Below are positions 50,652 through 56,859 of a DNA stretch of 56,859 nucleotides, in pieces. The position numbers were made by a program, and so were the translations under genes. Source of the stretch: WS-7 sp035635575 (GTDB taxonomy: Bacteria; Eisenbacteria; RBG-16-71-46; SZUA-252). How positions within the stretch are numbered: position 1 is the stretch's first letter; every line of letters begins with the position of its first letter. The notes beneath the pieces are model-generated. The model was not told the origin of the DNA, did not search any database, and saw nothing but the letters and a program-made list of their open reading frames with translations. The DNA is taken from the NCBI GenBank assembly GCA_035635575.1, contig DASQAV010000037.1:1-56859 (forward strand), in the 5' to 3' direction.

Positions 50652-51305
50652 ATGGCGTTCGAGCGGTACTTCAAGCGGTCGCTCGATATTCTCGCGGCGA
50701 CGTTCGGCATTCTCTTCATCTTCCCGATTTGCCTTCTCGTCGCGGTTGCCGTCAAGCTCGACAGCTCCGGGCCCATCTTCTACGCGCAGGAGCGCGTGGG
50801 CATCAATCGCCGCCGCAGGCTCGACGGGACCCTACCCACCAAAGAGCGGCGCAAGGCGGACTGCTTCGGACGTCCTTTCCGGATCTACAAGTTCCGCAGC
50901 ATGGTCCTGGACGCCGAGCGCAACACCGGTCCCGTCTGGGCGTCCGCGTCCGATTCGCGCGTCACACGCATCGGGAGATTTCTCCGCCGTTCCCGGCTCG
51001 ATGAGACCCCGCAGCTCTGGAACGTGCTTCGCGGCGACATGAGCCTCGTGGGACCCCGGCCCGAGCGGCCAACGTTCGTGCAATCCCTCACGGTCTCGCT
51101 TCCCGACTTCCCGAAACGATGCTCCGCCCTCCCGGGGATCACGGGCCTTGCCCAGGTCAAATCGAACTACGACACCTCCCTCGAGAGCGCCAACCGCAAA
51201 CTCCAGTACGATCTCTACTACCTCAAGAACGGCCGCCTTCTGCTCGATCTGAAAATCATGGCAGCCACCGTGAAGGTTATGGCCCGGGGAGACGGCGCCC
51301 ACTAG
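50652..51305 (+). CDS. Undecaprenyl-phosphate phosphoglycosyl transferase (bacterial sugar transferase)
   Basis: A 217-residue PglC/WbaP-type monotopic enzyme that starts EPS repeat assembly by moving a phosphosugar from a UDP-sugar to undecaprenyl phosphate. It has FKRSLDILAATFGILFIFP, a re-entrant hydrophobic N-terminus, then GPIFYAQERVG, FRIYKFRSM, the catalytic Asp-Glu in RSRLDETPQLWNVLRGDMSLVGPRPE (split over two motifs), and PGITGLAQV. ATG 50652 is chosen because GGGGGAGGGG lies directly upstream; the in-frame GTG 50583 lacks such a site. It sits far from the main EPS operon and has its own sigma-70 promoter. Confidence 0.92.
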   Translation: MAFERYFKRSLDILAATFGILFIFPICLLVAVAVKLDSSGPIFYAQERVGINRRRRLDGTLPTKERRKADCFGRPFRIYKFRSMVLDAERNTGPVWASASDSRVTRIGRFLRRSRLDETPQLWNVLRGDMSLVGPRPERPTFVQSLTVSLPDFPKRCSALPGITGLAQVKSNYDTSLESANRKLQYDLYYLKNGRLLLDLKIMAATVKVMARGDGAH

Positions 51306-51433
51306 CTCTCGCAGGTCATCCGCTTGACCCCCTGACGGGCGCGCTGTAGCGTCCGCCACGTGCGGTTCCGCGCGCGCACCGGCCGCGGCGCTGGGACGGA
51401 TGGGGCAGCGCAGGAGGGGCGGAAACCCACCTC

Positions 51434-53287
51434 GTGACCACACCCGATCGCGTAACGCAGGGATCGACCCTCGAGGCGCTCTGGCGCCGCGCCGAGGACA
51501 TCCGCGCCCTGTGCGGCCTCCCCCCCATTGCCGAGTCCACCGTGCGCGCCATCGGCGCGCGGGGCGACTGGGCCGAGAGCCTGGTCGAAATCCTCCTCAA
51601 AGACCTCGAAGGAACCTTCCGCCGGCAGCTCGCGACCCGCATGCAGCTGGAGGGACTGGGCGAGCTCATGGGCTCCGCCGTGCGCGACCCCGAGCCCGAC
51701 CGGCCGTTCCGCATGCTGCTCCAGTACCTGGCCAGCGCGATGAACGAGCCCCGGCTCTGGCTGGGCTTGTTGCAGGGAAATCCTCCCGGGTTCGCGTTGC
51801 ACCGCGTGGGATCGGGGGTAGGCGCCGAAGCACGCACCGATCGCGCGGCGCTGCGCGACATGGATCCGGGGTGGCTCCGCTGGCTCGCCGCGGGGGAGGG
51901 GGACCCAGCGCTGGCCTGTGATCCTCTGGGGGTGCACCGCGGAGGTCCGTGGCACCCCGTCGCGATCCGTGGTGAGGTGCCCGCGGACCGGCTGAGCGGG
52001 GCCAAGCCGGCCTGCCCCGGCTCGCGGGTGGAGGGACGGTTCTGCGCTTTCACCCAGGCACCCCTCCAGGCGACTCCGTCCGCGGGCAGGCAGTGCGAGA
52101 CCTGCCGCTTTCGCTACGTCGTGGGGCTCCTGGGAATCGAGGGGGAGGAGGATCCCGCGCGCCACGCCGCGATCGAGGCGATCGTGCCGGCGCTCGGAGC
52201 GCTCTGCGTGAACCTGGGCCTGAACGAGGCCCTGGATGTCGAGGCGCGCTTCCGCGAGGACGTCGTGGAGAGCATGCCGGTCGGCGTCGTCGCGGTGGAT
52301 CGGGAAGGGCAGATCCTGGCCTGGAACCGCTCCGCCGAGCAGATCCTCGGCACGCCCCGGGGCCAGGCCCTGGCGAGCCTCATCGACGAGATCGGGGGTG
52401 CCGAGGGGTGGCATGAGGCCCTGCTGAGCGCGCTCCGGCACGGTGGCGTGGAGGCTCCCTCGGAGCACGTCGTGCGCCGACGCGACGGAACCACGACGCC
52501 GGTCGAGGTGAACGCGGCTCCCCTCCGGGACGCGGAAGGACGCGTCCGCGGGGCCGTCGCCACCCTCACCGACCTCTCCGACGTCCGGAGCATGGAGGAG
52601 CGAATAAGACAATTGGACCGGCTGGCCGCCCTGGGCCGCTTCGCGTCCAGCGTCGCCCACGAGATCCGGAACCCCCTCACCGGCATCGCCACGGGAGTGC
52701 AGTACCTGAGCCGCGGCTTCCCGCAAGGGGACGAGCGGCTGAACGACGTCCAGTACATCCTGCGCGAGGTCACGCGCCTCAATACGATCGTCCAGGACCT
52801 CCTCTCCGCCACGAGGCCGCGCATGCTCACCCTGGGCCCTGTCTCGGTGGCGGACGTGGCCGCCCGGGCGGTCCAGGCGCTCGATCCCTCCCTCCAGGAA
52901 GGAAAGGTCCAGATCGGCCTGGAAGATGTCGATCATTGGCCCAAGGTCCTGGCCGACACTGACCAGCTGCTTCAAGTGTTCCTGAACCTGATCCAGAACG
53001 CCGTCCAGGCCATGGAGGGCGGCGGGGAGATCTCGATCCGCGTCCGGCCCGTGGGGAAGCGGCAGACGCAGCGCGTCGAGATCGAGATCGAGGACGACGG
53101 AGCCGGGATCGCTCCCGAGCACCTGCCGCATCTCTTCGAGCCGTTCTACACGACCCGGCCGAAGGGGACCGGGCTGGGGCTCTTCGTGGTGCACGGCATC
53201 GTGCAGCGGCACGGAGGCTCGATCGAAGTCGTGAGCGCCCCGGAGCAGGGGACCCGTTTCCGGATTCTTCTTCCCGCGGCCACGTGA
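51434..53287 (+). CDS. PAS-containing soluble sensor histidine kinase with a four-cysteine input region
   Basis: A 617-residue cytosolic kinase. Residues ~1-260 are a GAF-like input region carrying Cys194, Cys204, Cys221 and Cys224 (C-x9-C-x16-C-x2-C), a possible metal or redox site. A PAS domain (about 275-390, SMPVGVVAVDREGQILAWN) follows. The HisKA domain has phospho-acceptor His409 in SSVAHEIRNPLTGI. The ATPase domain shows LIQNAVQAM (N box), DDGAGIAPEHL (G1) and GTGLGLFVVHGI (G2). There is no membrane segment. GTG 51434 is the listed start. It sits 16 bases before the sigma-54 response regulator and should phosphorylate it. It may take its signal from the kinase-less PrsK-like sensor. 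Confidence 0.93.
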   Translation: MTTPDRVTQGSTLEALWRRAEDIRALCGLPPIAESTVRAIGARGDWAESLVEILLKDLEGTFRRQLATRMQLEGLGELMGSAVRDPEPDRPFRMLLQYLASAMNEPRLWLGLLQGNPPGFALHRVGSGVGAEARTDRAALRDMDPGWLRWLAAGEGDPALACDPLGVHRGGPWHPVAIRGEVPADRLSGAKPACPGSRVEGRFCAFTQAPLQATPSAGRQCETCRFRYVVGLLGIEGEEDPARHAAIEAIVPALGALCVNLGLNEALDVEARFREDVVESMPVGVVAVDREGQILAWNRSAEQILGTPRGQALASLIDEIGGAEGWHEALLSALRHGGVEAPSEHVVRRRDGTTTPVEVNAAPLRDAEGRVRGAVATLTDLSDVRSMEERIRQLDRLAALGRFASSVAHEIRNPLTGIATGVQYLSRGFPQGDERLNDVQYILREVTRLNTIVQDLLSATRPRMLTLGPVSVADVAARAVQALDPSLQEGKVQIGLEDVDHWPKVLADTDQLLQVFLNLIQNAVQAMEGGGEISIRVRPVGKRQTQRVEIEIEDDGAGIAPEHLPHLFEPFYTTRPKGTGLGLFVVHGIVQRHGGSIEVVSAPEQGTRFRILLPAAT

Positions 53288-53303
53288 GCGCGAGGAGCGT
53301 GGA

Positions 53304-54734
53304 ATGAAAGCGACCATCCTGGTCATCGACGACGACGAGACGATCCGCCATTTCCTTCCGCGGGAGCTCAAGGCGGAGGGGTATCAGGTGCTCACCGCCG
53401 ATTCGGGGAAGGCGGGGCTCCAGATCCTCGAGAAGGAGCCGGCGGACCTCGTCCTCCTCGACATCCGCATGCCCGACCTCACCGGAATCCAGGTGCTGGA
53501 GCGCATCCGGCAGCAGTGGCCCGACCAGCTCGTCGTGATGCTCACCGGCGAGCCCGACCACGAGACCGCCGTCCAGGCCATGCGGCTCGGCGCGCGGGAT
53601 TACCTCACCAAGGGAAAGCCGATCCGGGAGGAGCTGCTCCTCGTCCTCGATCGCGAGCTGAACTCTCAGCGCCTGGGCCGCGAGGTGCTGCACCACCGCC
53701 AGGAGAAGAGCCAGCGATTCTCGCGGGATTTCGTGAAGGGGCAGAGCCAGGCCATGGGCGCGGTCTACTCGATCGTCGAGCAGGTGGCGCAGAGCGACTC
53801 GACGAGCGTTCTCATCGAGGGCGAGAGCGGCACCGGCAAGGAGCTCATCGCCCACTGGATCCACGAGCTCTCCTCCCGCCGCGACAAACCCATGCTCGAG
53901 GTGAACTGCGCCGCCATTCCGCGCGAGCTATTGGAATCGGAGCTCTTCGGCCATGAGAAGGGCGCCTTCACCGACGCCCGCACGCAGAAGCAGGGACTCT
54001 TGGAGCTGGCGAACGGCGGGACGCTCTTCCTGGACGAGGTGGGGGAGATGATGCTGAGCATCCAGGTGAAGCTCCTCCGCGTGCTCGAGCGCATGACCTT
54101 CAAGCGCGTGGGCGGCACGAAGGACATCACCGTGAGCGTCCGCGTCATCTCCGCCACCAACCAGAATCTCGAGACCATGGTCCGCGAGCAGCGATTCCGC
54201 GAGGACCTCTTCTACCGCTTGAAAGTAGTTCCCATCCGCGTCCCTCCGCTCCGGGAGCGCCGCGAGGACATCCTGCCCCTGGCGCACCATTTCCTCGCGC
54301 AGTTCAACCGGCAGTTCGGGAAGAGCTTCGCCAGCATCGAGCCGGCGGCGGAGCAAATTCTGGTATCCTACCCGTGGCCGGGGAACATCCGAGAGCTGCG
54401 CAATCTCTTCGAGCGGATCGTGCTTCTGTCTCAGGGAACCCGGATCCAGACGCAACATCTGACGGCGGCGATCTCGCCCGCGCCTTCGAGGACCGATGTC
54501 TCCTCGCTTTCGCTGCTGCGAGGCATTCTCGAGGCGGGACAGATCCCCGAAGGCGGATTCGATCTTGAGGGAACACTGGGAGGAATCGAACGCGATATCA
54601 TCCGGCGCGCCCTGGACCGCTCCGGCGGCAACCAGAGCAAGACCGCTGAAATTCTCCAGATGAAGCGGGACAAGCTGAGATATCGGATGAAACTCTATGG
54701 CTTCCAGGACCAGCCAGCGGCGGACGTGGGGTAA
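53304..54734 (+). CDS. NtrC-type sigma-54 response regulator (PrsR-like)
   Basis: A 476-residue transcription activator. The receiver domain (about 1-120) has IDDDE and the phospho-acceptor Asp53 in LLDIRMPD. The central AAA+ domain (about 140-380) has Walker A GESGTGKE, the sigma-54 contact loop GAFTDA, Walker B GGTLFLDE and the WPGNIREL motif. A Fis-type helix-turn-helix ends the protein (GGNQSKTAEILQMKRDKLRYRM). It should remodel sigma-54 polymerase at -24/-12 promoters; four such promoters occur in this window ahead of secreted-protein genes. PrsR activators of exosortase loci have this layout. ATG 53304 has GAGGAGCG upstream. Confidence 0.95.
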   Translation: MKATILVIDDDETIRHFLPRELKAEGYQVLTADSGKAGLQILEKEPADLVLLDIRMPDLTGIQVLERIRQQWPDQLVVMLTGEPDHETAVQAMRLGARDYLTKGKPIREELLLVLDRELNSQRLGREVLHHRQEKSQRFSRDFVKGQSQAMGAVYSIVEQVAQSDSTSVLIEGESGTGKELIAHWIHELSSRRDKPMLEVNCAAIPRELLESELFGHEKGAFTDARTQKQGLLELANGGTLFLDEVGEMMLSIQVKLLRVLERMTFKRVGGTKDITVSVRVISATNQNLETMVREQRFREDLFYRLKVVPIRVPPLRERREDILPLAHHFLAQFNRQFGKSFASIEPAAEQILVSYPWPGNIRELRNLFERIVLLSQGTRIQTQHLTAAISPAPSRTDVSSLSLLRGILEAGQIPEGGFDLEGTLGGIERDIIRRALDRSGGNQSKTAEILQMKRDKLRYRMKLYGFQDQPAADVG

Positions 54735-55260
54735 GGGTACCGGGCCCGGCCCGCGCGCTCGCGCGTGGCTGGGTGCGGCGCTGATCCTGGCGGGCTCGTT
54801 TCCGGGCTGCGGCTACACGGTCCGCAATTCGCTTCCCTCGAACCTCAAGACCCTCGCCATCCCCGTCTTCGCGAACAACACGGTCGAGTTCGGGCTTTCC
54901 GACGACGTCACGCGGGCTCTGACCGATGCCTTCCTCGCGAACCGCCAGCTCAAGATCGTGCAGGAGCGGGACGCGAACGCCGTCCTTCGCGGGGCCGTCG
55001 TCGCGTACAAGAACCAGGTCTTCGGCTACACCTCGCAGGAGCGCGCCACCCAGTACGAGATCGTGCTCACCGTCCAGGCCACCTTCCGCGACATGATCCG
55101 GAACCGCGATCTCTGGCGGGAGGACGCCCTCACCGTGAGAACGACGTACAATGTGGTGGCGGTGGGAGGGCAGCCCGCGCAGACGGAGCTCGATGGACGG
55201 AAGGACGTCATCCAGAAACTGGCGGACCAGATCGTGAGCCGGACGGTGCAGGGATGGTGA
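54697..55260 (+). CDS. lptE: LPS-assembly lipoprotein LptE
   Basis: A 187-residue outer-membrane lipoprotein that plugs the LptD barrel and helps deliver LPS to the cell surface. A basic start and hydrophobic helix lead into the lipobox-like SFPGC with the lipidated Cys at about residue 38, followed by GYTVRNSLPSNLKTLAIPVF, the typical LptE opening. DDVTRALTDAFLANRQLKIV and a VVAYKNQVFGYTSQE region complete the family pattern. ATG 54697 overlaps the regulator gene by 38 bases. The neighbours holA and leuS are those of lptE in many bacteria, which supports the call. It implies a Gram-negative, LPS-making cell. Confidence 0.9.
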   Translation: MASRTSQRRTWGKGTGPGPRARAWLGAALILAGSFPGCGYTVRNSLPSNLKTLAIPVFANNTVEFGLSDDVTRALTDAFLANRQLKIVQERDANAVLRGAVVAYKNQVFGYTSQERATQYEIVLTVQATFRDMIRNRDLWREDALTVRTTYNVVAVGGQPAQTELDGRKDVIQKLADQIVSRTVQGW

Positions 55261-56222
55261 CGATGCGCCGGGGGAAGGCGGGGGTTCTTTCCGCGCGCGA
55301 CGCGGAGCCGATCCTTCGCGGTGGAGGCAAGGCGCTTCCCCCGCTCGTGCTCGCGGCGGGGGAAGAGGACTTCCTGCGCGAGCGGCTCGTGCGCGCGTTT
55401 CGCGAAGGCGCCGAAGCCGAGGGCGCAGAGTTCCAGCGCCTGGAGGGGGACGTGCTCGACGCGGAGACCCTGGCCGGCGCGTTCGCGACCCTTTCCCTGT
55501 TCGGCGGCTCTCGCAGGATCTGGATTCGCGAGGGATCCAAGATGGGCGCCGTGGTCGAGGACGCGCTCCTCGCGTGGGCGGGCGCTCCCGACGAAAGCAC
55601 GTTCGTGCTCGTGACCACATCGCGCGGCGTGGACGAGCTCAAGTTCCTGGGAACGCTCGCGGGCCTGGCCGTGACCGTGAGCTGCCGCCTGCGGGGCGGG
55701 GAAGGACTGCAGTGGGCCGAGGTCATCGCGCGCGAGGAAGGCGTGAAGCTCCCGGGCGCCACGATCGAGGCCGTGTACCGGAGCGCGCCCGATCTCTTGT
55801 CCTTCCGTCAGGAGATGCGTAAGCTCGCCGCCCGCGCGGACGACACGGGGCGTGTGCCGGCGGAGGCGCTGGACGCCTTGCGCGTGGCGCGCGTGGGAGC
55901 ATCGGTGGAGCGCTGGGCGCAGGCGGTGCTGGCCGGAAGCGCGGCCGAGGCGCGCGCCGAGACGGAGGCCCTGGCGCAGGAAGGCCTTGGCGGGACGCAG
56001 GCGCTCTGGGCCCTGGCCGAGTGCGCGCTGGGAGCACTCGAGCCGCAGACCTTCTACTACAAGCGGGCGGGTCGCGCGAACGTCTCGCTGACGCCCAAGA
56101 AGGCTCGCGCCGTGCTGGATCAGGTCTATCGTGCCGACCGGGCGCTCAAGCGCGGGGAGATGCGCGACAGCGATCTCACCCAGGCACTCGTTCAGAATGT
56201 GAGGCGTGCGCTACGTGGGTAA
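55254..56222 (+). CDS. holA: DNA polymerase III delta subunit
   Basis: A 322-residue clamp-loader subunit that opens the beta clamp for replication. The N-terminal PPLVLAAGEEDFLRERLV matches the family start. DAETLAGAFATLSLFGGSRRIWIR is the clamp-contact region, and the C-terminal SLTPKKARAVLDQVYRADRALKRGEM matches the usual delta-subunit end. The start is ATG 55254 or ATG 55263; both are in frame and either overlaps or abuts the lptE stop. It overlaps the leuS start by about eight bases, so lptE, holA and leuS form one operon. Confidence 0.9.
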   Translation: MVTMRRGKAGVLSARDAEPILRGGGKALPPLVLAAGEEDFLRERLVRAFREGAEAEGAEFQRLEGDVLDAETLAGAFATLSLFGGSRRIWIREGSKMGAVVEDALLAWAGAPDESTFVLVTTSRGVDELKFLGTLAGLAVTVSCRLRGGEGLQWAEVIAREEGVKLPGATIEAVYRSAPDLLSFRQEMRKLAARADDTGRVPAEALDALRVARVGASVERWAQAVLAGSAAEARAETEALAQEGLGGTQALWALAECALGALEPQTFYYKRAGRANVSLTPKKARAVLDQVYRADRALKRGEMRDSDLTQALVQNVRRALRG

Positions 56223-56859
56223 CTCCGTCACGAAAACTCCCTATTCGCCGCACGAGCTGGAGAAGGCCGCGCGGAAGCTCTGGAAGGACGAAGGCCTGTT
56301 CGAGATCCGCGATCCCATGAAGGCCGAGCGGCCCTTCTACTGCCTGAACATGTTCCCCTATCCCTCCGGCGATCTCCACGTGGGGCACGGGCGGAACTAC
56401 ATCCTGGGGGACGTGGTCACGCGGCTGAAGCGCATGCAGGGATATTCCGTCCTGACGCCGATGGGCTGGGACGCGTTCGGGCTGCCCGCCGAGAACGCCG
56501 CCATCGCGAACCAGATCCATCCCGCCACCTGGACCAAGAAGAACATCGCGCGGATGAAGGAACAGCTGGTCCACTGGGGCCTGGCCTACGACTGGGACCG
56601 CGAGATCGCCTCCTGCGACCCCACGTACTACAGGTGGACCCAGTGGCTGTTCCTGAAACTCTACGAGCGCGGGCTCGCGTATCGCGCCAAGGGCGCGGTG
56701 AACTGGTGTCCTTCCTGCAACACCGTGCTCGCCAACGAGCAGGTGCTGCCGGACGGCACGTGCGAGCGGTGCGGCACGACGGTGGAAACGCGCGAGCTCG
56801 AGCAGTGGTACTTCAAGATCACCGAGTACGCCGAGCCTCTGCTTCGTGATCTGGAGCAG
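56215..56859 (+). CDS. leuS: Leucyl-tRNA synthetase, N-terminal part (cut by window end)
   Basis: The first 215 codons of a class I aminoacyl-tRNA synthetase. MFPYPSGDLHVGHGRNY contains the HIGH-type ATP-binding motif (HVGH), followed by TPMGWDAFGLPAENAAI. A zinc-knuckle-like pair (CPSC and CERC, about residues 166-190) and ELEQWYFKITEYAEPLL match bacterial LeuRS. The start is probably GTG 56215, with GAGG ten bases upstream; GTG 56206 is an alternative. It overlaps holA. The remainder, including editing and KMSKS regions, lies beyond the window. Confidence 0.95.
   Translation, partial: MGNSVTKTPYSPHELEKAARKLWKDEGLFEIRDPMKAERPFYCLNMFPYPSGDLHVGHGRNYILGDVVTRLKRMQGYSVLTPMGWDAFGLPAENAAIANQIHPATWTKKNIARMKEQLVHWGLAYDWDREIASCDPTYYRWTQWLFLKLYERGLAYRAKGAVNWCPSCNTVLANEQVLPDGTCERCGTTVETRELEQWYFKITEYAEPLLRDLEQ

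Noticed and set aside
51302..53371. 689-codon open frame on the minus strand
   Set aside because: It is a shadow of the histidine kinase gene, which has intact HisKA and ATPase motifs. The minus frame shows only Arg/Pro/Gly/Ala-biased sequence, as expected antisense to high-GC coding DNA.
1..56859. CRISPR arrays, insertion sequences, integrases, phage genes, rRNA
   Set aside because: None was seen: no regularly spaced repeats, no transposase or integrase motifs, and no rRNA-like sequence. The only repeats are the diverged 94-base pair and short inverted repeats.

Overview
This is a high-GC bacterial window that is almost entirely coding. It reads as a chromosomal exopolysaccharide (EPS) and cell-surface locus of the exosortase-A (XrtA/PEP-CTERM) type. 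Housekeeping genes flank it: tRNA-Arg at the left, and lptE, holA and the start of leuS at the right. Three secreted proteins combine fibronectin-III-like repeats with, in two cases, a C-terminal FlgD/T9SS type-A-like domain, and a PorV-like outer-membrane protein is present. With the GC content, this suggests an uncultured FCB-related phylum such as Candidatus Eisenbacteria. That assignment is an inference from gene style, not from a marker gene.

Layout. (1) 1-3.6 kb: tRNA-Arg(CCG), a small membrane protein, a GAF-GGDEF diguanylate cyclase, a DUF4388 protein, and a pair resembling plant VTE5 (prenol kinase) and VTE6/DUF92 (prenyl-phosphate kinase). (2) 3.6-26.2 kb, plus strand: a tightly packed EPS operon with many 4-nt start/stop overlaps. 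It encodes UDP-GlcNAc 2-epimerase, Wza-, Wzz- and tyrosine-kinase-like export proteins, a UDP-sugar dehydrogenase and 4-epimerase pair, FemAB/GNAT-like proteins, glycosyltransferases, two asparagine-synthase-like amidotransferases (one lacking its catalytic Cys), a deacetylase, an exosortase-A-type O-ligase, an ATP-grasp enzyme, a flippase and a pyruvyltransferase. (3) 26.3-31.9 kb: secreted beta-propeller, kelch and lyase-like proteins. (4) 32.0-37.3 kb, minus strand: a second EPS operon of one deacetylase, two glycosyltransferases and one amidotransferase. (5) 37.5-39.7 kb: a glycosyltransferase-deacetylase fusion. (6) 40-48.5 kb: FN3-like proteins, a DUF5683-like protein, exosortase plus EpsI, the exosortase-associated deacetylase, and a PrsK-like sensor that lacks its kinase domain. 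(7) 48.8-54.7 kb: a PorV-SPOR fusion, the phosphoglycosyl transferase that starts EPS assembly, a histidine kinase and an NtrC-type sigma-54 response regulator. (8) 54.7-56.9 kb: lptE, holA, leuS (cut by the window end).

The most interesting signal is regulatory. Four intergenic regions ahead of secreted-protein genes carry sigma-54 -24/-12 promoters with exact GG-N10-GC spacing (31858-31843 minus; 39958, 44090 and 48713 plus), and a cognate-type sigma-54 activator and kinase lie in the same window. The promoter at 44090 is followed immediately by a c-di-GMP-I (GEMM) riboswitch. Its P1 strand can instead form a 16-bp downstream hairpin. Surface-protein output therefore appears to be gated by a PrsR-like sigma-54 system and by c-di-GMP, and a diguanylate cyclase lies near the left end.

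A second theme is module duplication. The FN3-FlgD gene and the start of the next deacetylase gene exist twice (about 40-41.2 kb and 45.2-46.3 kb). The first deacetylase copy is cut to 22 codons and now runs into an unrelated gene. No mobile elements, CRISPR arrays or rRNA genes were seen. All family assignments come from reading motifs by eye; no database search was run.
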